This document shows positions 1 through 5,569 of a stretch of DNA of 8,335 bases, piece by piece. The notes below the pieces were generated by a model. The model saw only the letters and a program-made list of their open reading frames with translations. It was not told the origin of the DNA and ran no database searches. Position 1 is the stretch's first letter. Every line of letters starts with the position of its first letter. Source of the DNA: Acidobacteriaceae bacterium (lineage in GTDB: Bacteria > Acidobacteriota > Terriglobia > Terriglobales > Acidobacteriaceae); assembly GCA_003164255.1 (NCBI GenBank), contig PLST01000064.1, positions 14,967 to 23,301 of the forward strand. Direction: 5' to 3'. Position numbers and translations under genes: made by a program.

Positions 1-446
1 GGTATGGGGTAGTCGGAGAGCGCTCCTAAAACTCGATAGAAGAGTGGGAAGAGCTTGGCCAACACCTTGCGCCGCTCTTGCCTGCTTCTCCTCACTGCAA
101 CCACAACCTCTGCACCGTCTCTCCACGCCGCAATCAGCTGGGGTAAAACTGCCGGCGGGTCCTGAAAATCGCCATCCATGAGGATTACCGCGTTGCCGCG
201 TGCCGTCTTGATGCCCGCCGTGATTGCTCCCATGTGCCCCCAGTTGCGGGAAAGCTCTACAACCACCACATGGGTATCCTGCGCTTGCAATGCTCGAAGC
301 AGATCAAGAGATGAATCCTTGGAGCCATCGTTCACATACACGACTTCCCATGGCATTCGCATACCCTCGAGGAAGCCTGCAACTGCCTCATGGAAACTCA
401 CAATCAGGTCTTCTTCGTTATAGATTGGGACGACAACAGATATCAT
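1..446 (-). CDS. Family 2 glycosyltransferase, DPM1/GtrB-like (polyprenyl-phosphate sugar synthase), 3' end outside window
   Basis: The visible 148 residues are the N-terminal catalytic half of a GT-A fold glycosyltransferase. Residues 3-12 (SVVVPIYNEE) are the nucleotide-binding first strand and loop. Residues 36-42 (VYVNDGS) carry the usual Asp of the UDP/GDP pocket. SRNWGHMGAITAG (66-78) is the signature of the GtrB/ArnC/dolichyl-phosphate mannose synthase subgroup, and MDGDFQDPP (90-98) contains the metal-binding DxD. Such enzymes transfer a sugar from a nucleotide donor to polyprenyl phosphate at the cytoplasmic membrane face. The usual C-terminal membrane helices would lie beyond the left edge. 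ATG 446 is chosen because AGGAG lies six bases upstream. A second ATG at 480 would add a plausible N-terminus, but only with a one-base shift in a C5 run. The gene lies 110 bases downstream of the exported-protein operon on the same strand, and likely supplies the lipid-linked sugar to the GT-C-like protein there. The sugar is unknown. Confidence 0.9.
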   Translation of the reverse strand, partial: MISVVVPIYNEEDLIVSFHEAVAGFLEGMRMPWEVVYVNDGSKDSSLDLLRALQAQDTHVVVVELSRNWGHMGAITAGIKTARGNAVILMDGDFQDPPAVLPQLIAAWRDGAEVVVAVRRSRQERRKVLAKLFPLFYRVLGALSDYPI

Positions 447-470
447 TTTCGACTCCTGGGGGTTCGGGTT

Positions 471-490
471 GAGCTTTCATTTGGAAGCTC
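471..490 (-). promoter_or_regulatory. Intergenic hairpin in the leader of the glycosyltransferase gene
   Basis: GAGCTT at 471-476 is the exact inverse complement of AAGCTC at 485-490. One further pair and one C-A mismatch (a G-U wobble on the other strand) lie around an ATTT centre. It sits about 25 bases before the glycosyltransferase ATG and just upstream of its AGGAG. No T-tract follows on either strand, so it is not a standard intrinsic terminator. It could be an RNA processing site or stability element that sets the level of the last gene. The function is inferred from position only. Confidence 0.3.
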
Positions 491-509
491 GTACTCGTTC
501 ACTTCGCCG

Positions 510-560
510 TTATCCAAAGTACCGGGTAACGTCACTCCCGAATTCGATATCTGACCTCAT
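510..560 (-). CDS. Possible 16-codon mini-ORF coupled to the upstream gene
   Basis: An ATG at 560-558 overlaps the TGA stop of the upstream exported-protein gene (ATGA). An AGGGGA sequence lies about eight bases before it. The frame runs MRSDIEFGSDVTRYFG and stops at TAA 512-510. The overlap repeats the pattern that joins the other genes of this operon. It could be a leader peptide that carries ribosomes into the gap before the glycosyltransferase, the stump of a lost gene, or chance. It is too short to show codon bias or a fold. Confidence 0.2.
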   Translation of the reverse strand: MRSDIEFGSDVTRYFG

Positions 561-1060
561 CTCGGCGTCCCCTGGAACACTCGCACTTTCCAACGTACTT
601 CAGCGGGTGTTAGTACTATGAGGTATCGCGCACGTACATGCTGTGTTGTTTTGATCCTGCCCTGGTCTAACAGTTGTACGTCATAATCAACGTTGTCAGT
701 CAGTTCAATCGACAGCCCCTCCGGCGAGTAGAACACCAATTGAAGATCGTGCGAACGATCCTGATAGCGTGTGCTGATCCCCAGCGCGGTTTGCTGCTGG
801 ATTGTTGCGGCAAGAGTATCTTTGGCTGAGCCCACGAAATCGGCTTCGAGCAGACCTGCCCGATTCTGCTCAAGCGCCTCCGTCAAGGCTTGCCAGGACT
901 GCAAATAGTCTCGAATCGCCGCTTTGCCGGTCTGGTCCTGCAGTGGGCGCGAACTTTGCAGATTCGCTGCTTCAATGCGCAATGTGGGTTGAGCGGTCAC
1001 CGTGGCTGAGGCAGCGGTCAACACCGTGCACAGGATCAGGAAAGACTTTGACATAGTCAT
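557..1060 (-). CDS. Small exported protein, probable NTF2/SnoaL-like fold, function unknown
   Basis: The protein has 167 residues. Residues 1-23 form a signal peptide (Lys4, hydrophobic core about 6-19, cleavage likely VTA|Q), so it should act outside the cytoplasm. The mature part starts with a helical stretch (about 45-92) and then shows alternating beta-like strands: LQLVFYS 106-112, SIELTDNVDYDVQLL 117-131, QHVRARYLIVLTP 140-152, VRWKVRVFQG 155-164. This helices-then-curved-sheet order, ending in a W-K-V strand, suggests an NTF2-like fold. I see no catalytic motif. The frame is open up to 1099, but ATG 1060 is chosen: it overlaps the stop of the upstream gene (ATGA), has GGGAG just before it, and gives a clean signal peptide. 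A second ATG at 1054 shares that ribosome site. Last of the four tightly coupled genes. It resembles the NTF2-like module of the anchored protein two genes upstream, so the two may pair. The fold is inferred by eye. Confidence 0.8.
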   Translation of the reverse strand: MTMSKSFLILCTVLTAASATVTAQPTLRIEAANLQSSRPLQDQTGKAAIRDYLQSWQALTEALEQNRAGLLEADFVGSAKDTLAATIQQQTALGISTRYQDRSHDLQLVFYSPEGLSIELTDNVDYDVQLLDQGRIKTTQHVRARYLIVLTPAEVRWKVRVFQGTPR

Positions 1061-1926
1061 TTCTCCCAACGAATCTGATTCCCCATGGCAACTCCACATG
1101 CTACAGAAAACATCGCTCCGTTATGAGCGGAAATGGTCACCTGCGCTATACCGTGTTTGAGAGGCTCGTCGATGGTCGACTGTGATCCGTTGTATGTCTC
1201 GGTAAAGGTTACGATAGTTCCGTCCAGTACCGCGTTCCCGTTGCAGTCGCGTACCGCGTCCGTAACCAGGACAGCCTGCTGACCCGACTGCCGAGCGGTC
1301 ATCTTCAATCCGCATGGATCACCCGGAACCTGCCCTACGACGCGGGCGCTTGAAATGTCACCAGCTCGAACAACAAATTCATCCATGCCTTGCAGGGCCG
1401 TAGAGTCCATTTGAGCCCAGGCAGCACCTTCCCTTGCAATCGCTGCGCGCTTTTGAATTGTGCCAGATGGACTCGATAGTTCAAACGACACTGGAGTTGG
1501 GACAGAGATTAGATTGTGATATGCATCGAAGACATAGACGGCGCCACTGATGCCATCAGGCTGGCCGACCGGAAGACGAGAAGGCTTTGCAAGAAAGCTC
1601 AGATTTGACGGTTTATTTGCTGGCACAACATCGAATGACTCCGTCTCGGTGGATGAGTCCCCAGCAAGAACCGCCAGGTAGTGGCCGGCATTGAAGAGCG
1701 AGCCTGCGGCAAAGAAAACAATCTGTCCCAACTGGACATCACGTTTGAGTACCTGCCCAATGCCAATGATGTAGAGCGATGCATTGCCGCTTCCCGGGGT
1801 CTGAATCGAGAATGAACTGCCCGCTTCGATAGTTTTTGGCAAGCCCATGCTCCCGCCTGCCGCATGGGCAAGTTGCGCCATGGCGACGACCAGGCCGCCG
1901 AGCAAGAGCGCCCATCTTACTATCAC
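1057..1926 (-). CDS. Secreted protein with about three tandem Ig-like (invasin/Big_1-type) modules
   Basis: The protein has 289 residues. Residues 1-22 are a signal peptide with cleavage at AHA|AG. The mature protein divides into three beta-rich modules: about 23-102, 105-202 and 206-288. Module 2 holds AVYVFDAYHNLISVPTPVSF (129-148) and module 3 DCNGNAVLDGTIVTF (227-241). Both match the Big_1-type pattern of an Asp, a Gly/His-Asn, a Val, then a V-x-F strand seen in invasin/intimin-like Ig domains. Cys205, Cys228 and Cys277 all fall in or next to module 3, so one disulfide is possible after export. There is no LPXTG, transmembrane tail or enzyme motif. The start is GTG 1926, with GGAGG six bases upstream and overlapping the previous gene's TGA (GTGA). 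The module count is by eye and could be two plus a divergent N-terminal domain. Likely an adhesion, scaffold or acceptor protein for the coupled glycosyl machinery; that role is inference. Confidence 0.85.
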   Translation of the reverse strand: MIVRWALLLGGLVVAMAQLAHAAGGSMGLPKTIEAGSSFSIQTPGSGNASLYIIGIGQVLKRDVQLGQIVFFAAGSLFNAGHYLAVLAGDSSTETESFDVVPANKPSNLSFLAKPSRLPVGQPDGISGAVYVFDAYHNLISVPTPVSFELSSPSGTIQKRAAIAREGAAWAQMDSTALQGMDEFVVRAGDISSARVVGQVPGDPCGLKMTARQSGQQAVLVTDAVRDCNGNAVLDGTIVTFTETYNGSQSTIDEPLKHGIAQVTISAHNGAMFSVACGVAMGNQIRWEK

Positions 1927-3050
1927 TGTGATCCTCCGGAGCTGTACGTTGCTACGACCGTGCGCTGACTGCTGACCTGGCTCGCCAGATCCTGAGGAAT
2001 ATGGATTTCGAACGGAATCGGTGTCTGTGGCAAGAGCGCCCTGTCGATATACTCGTCGGCCACCCAGACAACCTGTCCGGTCTTATCGTAGAAAGTTCCA
2101 AGAACGTGCGCCACGTTGACAATCTGGCCGCTCTGGTTGATGAGTTGACCAGTCAACGAAGCGCCCGGCGCCGGATTCAACTGTTGATCCTCGATCTCAA
2201 TAACTGGGTCCGCCGAAGCAGAGACGAGGGATGATGTTGGAACCATACGAACGCTGCCAACTTGAGACAAAGTCACATTGGAAAACTCAATCAGAAACGG
2301 CGTAACCTGCTTCGGCAGCAAAAGGTGAGAGATTTTGTCAAAGCTGCCTTCGGTTGCGATCGGTGATTGGCTCTTCGAAAGCAGCGTCGCAGTGACCGAC
2401 ACATTGGCAGGCACAACATCTTCATTCAGAAGTTCACCCAGGATCACCAGGCCTTCGGCGCGCTCTACAGGATGCATGTCGACAATGCGCACATGGGGTG
2501 CTTCCACATCCTGGATGCCCCAATCATCTCCGGGGCCGCGGTAGATTACATCCCAGCGCAAGTAATTTACAGGGATCACTTGCGGCGGCACGACAGCCTC
2601 TTTGACAATTGGCCACTCGGCTTCCCAGTGGTCGCCATTTCTCATCATGTGCAGGTCACGTGTACTCACGCTGACGCCCACCACAGTAGACCAGTGCAGC
2701 TTGACGCGAATCTCTGCTTCGTCGGCTGACTCATGAAGCGGAGTAACCTCAAAGCTCTCCAATGTCGCATAGGTCCGCAAGCTTGGATAGTATCCGGTTA
2801 TATCGCGCTTGAACTCATCCTCGGTAAACTGAGCCTTGTTGGCGAGACTGGCATACGCCTTGTCCCAGGCTTGCATGCGGATTTCGTCGACCAGATTCGC
2901 AGCGGTCTCTTCGGGCGTTGACGATGAACGCAGCAGGCCCCCGCCGCCGGCATATGCGGCAGCAGATGGCACAGGCCATTCGGTTCCGATCAAAATGAGT
3001 ACAACGGTAAGCGCTCCGAGAAGCGCGGCGAAAAGATGTCCCTTTTTCAC
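1923..3050 (-). CDS. Membrane-anchored protein with NTF2-like domain and two FxLYD-like domains
   Basis: The protein has 375 residues. A short basic N-terminus (MKKGH) and one hydrophobic helix (about 6-22) give an N-in anchor or uncleaved signal. Residues 45-150 look NTF2-like: helices TPEETAANLVDEIRMQAWDKAYASL..., then strands ending in RDLHMMRNGDHWEAEWP (131-147), the usual 'W' end of SnoaL/DUF4878-type domains. Residues 185-265 and 285-368 are two beta-rich repeats. GQLINQSGQIVNVAHVLGTFYDKTGQVV (301-328) is the hallmark of an FxLYD domain, and LVILGELLNEDVVPANVSVTATLL (201-224) is a diverged copy. No catalytic residues are evident. The start is GTG 3050, which overlaps the TGA of the upstream membrane gene (GTGA), with AAGGA seven bases before it. 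It probably stands in the periplasm as a partner of the polytopic protein translated just before it. Domain calls are mine by pattern, not by search. Confidence 0.85.
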   Translation of the reverse strand: MKKGHLFAALLGALTVVLILIGTEWPVPSAAAYAGGGGLLRSSSTPEETAANLVDEIRMQAWDKAYASLANKAQFTEDEFKRDITGYYPSLRTYATLESFEVTPLHESADEAEIRVKLHWSTVVGVSVSTRDLHMMRNGDHWEAEWPIVKEAVVPPQVIPVNYLRWDVIYRGPGDDWGIQDVEAPHVRIVDMHPVERAEGLVILGELLNEDVVPANVSVTATLLSKSQSPIATEGSFDKISHLLLPKQVTPFLIEFSNVTLSQVGSVRMVPTSSLVSASADPVIEIEDQQLNPAPGASLTGQLINQSGQIVNVAHVLGTFYDKTGQVVWVADEYIDRALLPQTPIPFEIHIPQDLASQVSSQRTVVATYSSGGSQ

Positions 3051-4795
3051 GATGCCATCCTTTCCGCGAGAAGTTTGTCGCTGGAAAAGGAGTCGTTCGA
3101 GCGACGCATGCCACGCCTGCGCTCCGGAATGAAAATCACCAGGATCGCCAGCAGACTACTGCCGAATGGAAGAATGCCCCACATGAGGCCTTGCCAGTGC
3201 GGAGGCATTTGCGCCGAGTTCACCGGTGTCGCCGGCGGCACTCCGTCTTTGCTCCAAACAGTTATCGTCTTGTCTTCAAGGCTATCCACCTGACGCCAGC
3301 CGGCAAAGGATAGAAGCGGATCATAATAGTGATCCCGTACAAAGACCCATTTCAATCCGTAATGATCGGCGTGCATCAGCATTGCGCGAAGTGCATCGAG
3401 TCCCGCTTTGTTAAAGTATTTCGAACTGGTGAGCGCTCCACCGCCAAACTGGGTGAGTTCCGGTAACGTTCGACCTGAATTCCACTCGCCGTCCACGCTG
3501 CTGGCATCTGTCATGACTGCCAAACGTGCGATCTTGTTTCCAAATCCAAGCGTGATGTAGCGGTACTGATCGTGTCCGTCACGATTGAGCCACAAGGCGA
3601 CAGTATCCACCTTGAAATCCTCTGCATCTGCCGGCCGATAAGTTGCCCAGGACACAGCGAGTGCACAACTCAATGCAGCTGCCACCGTCAAGCTGACCAC
3701 TGCCCACGATCGATATCGATCAATGAGTTCCGAGGCCAGGAGCCCTACAAAGGGCAGCGCGAGCAAGGTTGCCCAGTAACTAAAGCGCTCCATCGTCAAT
3801 ACGTCAAACGCGCGGCCAAGCAGAATATGGCCGACGGGCGTTGTCCCACCGAGTCCGACCATAAATGCAACCCAGAAGCCAATCAGCAACGGACGAAGCC
3901 GAGTGACCATTGATCCTCGTATGAAGATGAATGGTAGCGCCAGGATGAGTGCTCCATACGGAACGATAAAGTAGTTGAGCCCCCACTGCGGACTCAGGAT
4001 GTAGTTTGCCCGGCTTGGGTGCGGGATGGGAGCCTGCGTGACGGGATTATGAATCAGTGCGATCCAAAACGGAAGAAGCACGACGGCAATCGCCGCGCCC
4101 ACAACCACCGCGATAGCGGCGGTGCGGCCTACAAAAGCCGACGCCGAAACCCGCTCGTCATCCTGCCGGTCAAGAAACACCAACACCAGTACGGGCACTG
4201 CAAAGAAGAATGAACCAAACAGAAGAGTGGCATGGTGTGCGGCTGCAGCAGCCGTGAAAAGCACACTCGCCTTCAGAAACGATCGCCATTTACCTTGCCT
4301 GATCCACTCGAAGAGAAATGGCAGAGCATTCAAATAAATTGGCGCCGCGCAAGTTGTACCCAATTGCCCGGCGGAATAGACCAGGAAGCTTTCTGATCCG
4401 AGAAAAACACTTGCCAGCGCAGCGATTGACGCGGCGCGCGCGCTTACCCACAGAAGCGAAAATCGGTAGACGCCGAGCGCAAGAAGCACGATGGCGGCAA
4501 ATTGCACAGCCATATATGCCATGTCTAAGCCAAGGATACGAGACACCAGCGCCACCCATTGCTGCGTCAGAGGGGGATACGTGGTCTGCGAAAAGCCTGC
4601 ATACCATTTTGGATTCCAGGGGTTGAACCAGTGGTGAACATAATGGGAGGCAAAGAAGATATGGAAGTTTGCATCGTAGGATTGCAACGGCAACTTCATG
4701 AGAAGAAGCGGCAAGTGAACTACGACCACGGTCAACAGGATGAGGCTCATCGGGATTGGCCGTACCGCCTGCGCGTTGAAATCAGCTCTCTGCAC
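3047..4795 (-). CDS. Polytopic membrane protein, GT-C-like / PTPS-related membrane family
   Basis: The protein has 582 residues from the GTG at 4795. It shows about 11-12 hydrophobic segments: near 17-33, 93-112, 119-141, 174-209 (one or two), 224-246, 275-293, 302-321, 341-357, 363-382 and a last one at 537-556. The first periplasmic loop holds YDANFHIFFASHY (Asp41, His45) and NPKWYAGFSQTTYPPL (61-76). This resembles the acidic/His loop of GT-C glycosyltransferases and the W-x-x-G...YPPL motif of the membrane family annotated as '6-pyruvoyl-tetrahydropterin synthase related', which is not a pterin enzyme. Residues about 390-530 form a soluble, presumably periplasmic, domain. The role would be sugar transfer from a polyprenyl-phosphate donor. 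TTG 4807 and ATG 4750 are alternative starts. GTG 4795 is preferred for its GAGAGG site, for the GTG habit of this operon, and for the promoter spacing. First gene of the coupled operon. Class is fairly sure, activity unproven. Confidence 0.85.
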   Translation of the reverse strand: MQRADFNAQAVRPIPMSLILLTVVVVHLPLLLMKLPLQSYDANFHIFFASHYVHHWFNPWNPKWYAGFSQTTYPPLTQQWVALVSRILGLDMAYMAVQFAAIVLLALGVYRFSLLWVSARAASIAALASVFLGSESFLVYSAGQLGTTCAAPIYLNALPFLFEWIRQGKWRSFLKASVLFTAAAAAHHATLLFGSFFFAVPVLVLVFLDRQDDERVSASAFVGRTAAIAVVVGAAIAVVLLPFWIALIHNPVTQAPIPHPSRANYILSPQWGLNYFIVPYGALILALPFIFIRGSMVTRLRPLLIGFWVAFMVGLGGTTPVGHILLGRAFDVLTMERFSYWATLLALPFVGLLASELIDRYRSWAVVSLTVAAALSCALAVSWATYRPADAEDFKVDTVALWLNRDGHDQYRYITLGFGNKIARLAVMTDASSVDGEWNSGRTLPELTQFGGGALTSSKYFNKAGLDALRAMLMHADHYGLKWVFVRDHYYDPLLSFAGWRQVDSLEDKTITVWSKDGVPPATPVNSAQMPPHWQGLMWGILPFGSSLLAILVIFIPERRRGMRRSNDSFSSDKLLAERMAS

Positions 4796-4819
4796 TTTGC
4801 CTCTCAAACAAATCGTTGG

Positions 4820-4848
4820 ATTCTATCAACGCACTCTGCGCAAGTTAC
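4820..4848 (-). promoter_or_regulatory. Candidate extended -10 promoter for the leftward operon
   Basis: Read leftward, TAGAAT (4825-4820) matches the sigma-70 -10 consensus at five of six bases and is preceded by TGA, giving an extended -10 (TGnTAGAAT). Seventeen bases further upstream GTAACT (4848-4843) is only a three-of-six match to TTGACA, which an extended -10 can tolerate. Transcription would begin near 4813, leaving a leader of about 18 bases to GTG 4795. That leader is too short for TTG 4807 to have a ribosome site. Not tested; found by eye. Confidence 0.35.
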
Positions 4849-4858
4849 TCTTCAATGA

Positions 4859-5089
4859 CTTTATGCCCTGCTCGCAGTGGTCACCCAGTACTTGGCTCAG
4901 GCCCGCCATGAGATCAAGTCTCTTATCTATCGAGTCCTGGGTCTGATCAATTTCGGACAGCGGCATTTGATGATAACTACCACTTTGGTGCAATCACCCG
5001 AACATCGCGCAGGCTTGCTCTCCGAGCTGGTAACGCGCATTAGGAATGCCTTGAATGATTACCTGCTGTCGCGCTGGACATTTGCTTGA
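4859..5089 (+). pseudogene. Open stretch resembling a decayed membrane-protein fragment (weakly AI-2E permease-like)
   Basis: After a TGA at 4856 the frame is open for 76 codons to TGA 5087-5089. It reads like real protein: LYALLAVVTQYLAQARHEIK (4859-4918), then SLIYRVLGLINFGQRHLMIT and a helical tail ending NALNDYLLSRWTFA. Codon choice looks like that of neighbouring genes. The order 'hydrophobic helix, R-x-E-I/L-K/R-x-L-I-x-R-x-L-G, R/H-L-x-x-T-T, then a helix ending Y-L' recalls a stretch of AI-2E family permeases, but this is a weak impression. The only in-frame start is GTG 4877, with no clear ribosome site. The hydrophobic lead begins before it, and a different frame upstream (FYQRTLRKLLFND, ending near 4858) could continue it through a frameshift. 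I read it as a likely remnant. It could also be a small gene or chance. Confidence 0.25.
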
Positions 5090-5504
5090 GAAGAAATGAA
5101 TTTCTCGTCATCGTCTATGTAGGTTATAGACTCCGCGCCTTTTACCCGTTGCAGCCTTTGAAAACGCGTACCCGCAATCGCAAGTTTCCAGACTGCGCTC
5201 GACTCTACTGAAGCCTGAGTCTTAGTTGCGAAATGATCTGCAAATTCGAGAGAAGGATTCCGAGCCGCCTACTTGTTCGTGGTCAAAATCGCTCAGGATT
5301 CAAAAAAGCAAACGGGTAGGGTGAGTCAAGCAAGTGTCTCACTCTTCTCGCACACCTTCGATTCATGGCGGCGGGAAAAGAGACCAAATAGGTTTATGCC
5401 GATGTGCGATTCAGAATTACGGGTGGCGAGTCAGGAACGGGCGTTAACACTGAAAGATGTCTTTAACGATGCATCCTGATCGCTGTTCATGGGGAATGAT
5501 GGTC

Positions 5505-5525
5505 GCGCATGCGCCCGTCGGGCGC
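5505..5525 (+). promoter_or_regulatory. GC-rich hairpin with an overlapping alternative palindrome in the TPR gene leader
   Basis: GCGCCC (5511-5516) pairs exactly with GGGCGC (5520-5525) around a GTC loop: six G-C pairs and a three-base loop. Just upstream, GCGCATGCGC (5505-5514) is a perfect ten-base palindrome that shares GCGC 5511-5514 with the hairpin, so the two pairings exclude each other. The hairpin ends 44 bases before GTG 5570 and is followed by a pyrimidine-rich but not pure-T stretch (CTTGTCTTTA), so it is a poor intrinsic terminator. It could be a leader switch, an RNA stability element or an operator. Confidence 0.3.
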
Positions 5526-5569
5526 TAACTGCTGTCTTGTCTTTACTGGAAATACGCCAGGAGTCGATA

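Larger units (their letters stand above)
4808..5569. other. Divergent intergenic region between the leftward operon and the TPR gene
   Basis: These roughly 760 bases separate two divergent transcription units. Apart from the candidate leftward promoter (4820-4848), the open stretch to 5089 and the leader hairpin near 5505-5525, I see little. From 5090 to about 5488 there is no convincing gene, no tRNA-like cloverleaf and no terminator with a T-run. The open frame 5273-5479 begins with a rare TTG, lacks a ribosome site and has no protein-like pattern. I could not find a convincing sigma-70 promoter for the rightward gene. The region is long for a bacterial gap, so an unrecognised small RNA, a lost gene or a regulator-binding area is possible. 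Confidence 0.6.

Noticed and set aside
178..423. Open frame of 81 codons on the plus strand
   Set aside because: It lies antisense to the glycosyltransferase, whose own frame carries clear GT2 motifs. The product is Ser/Thr/Arg-rich with no pattern.
802..3132. Several plus-strand frames of 60-120 codons (e.g. 802-1056, 2367-2729, 2836-3132)
   Set aside because: Shadows of the leftward exported-protein genes. They lack ribosome sites and show low-complexity or Arg-rich products.
3572..3913. Plus-strand frame of 113 codons
   Set aside because: Antisense to the polytopic membrane protein. The Cys/His/Arg-rich translation is typical of the complement of a hydrophobic gene.
5085..5106. Small inverted repeat GAGAA / TTCTC just after the open stretch ending at 5089
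   Set aside because: AT-rich, weak stem and no T-run, so it does not qualify as a terminator.
5442..5468. Inverted repeat CGTTAA / TTAACG with a 15-base centre
   Set aside because: A six-base repeat at this spacing is expected by chance several times in a gap of this size, and nothing else supports an operator.
5273..5479. Plus-strand frame of 68 codons in the intergenic region, same frame as the TPR gene
   Set aside because: It starts with TTG without a ribosome site, has no recognisable pattern and ends in TGA before the TPR gene.
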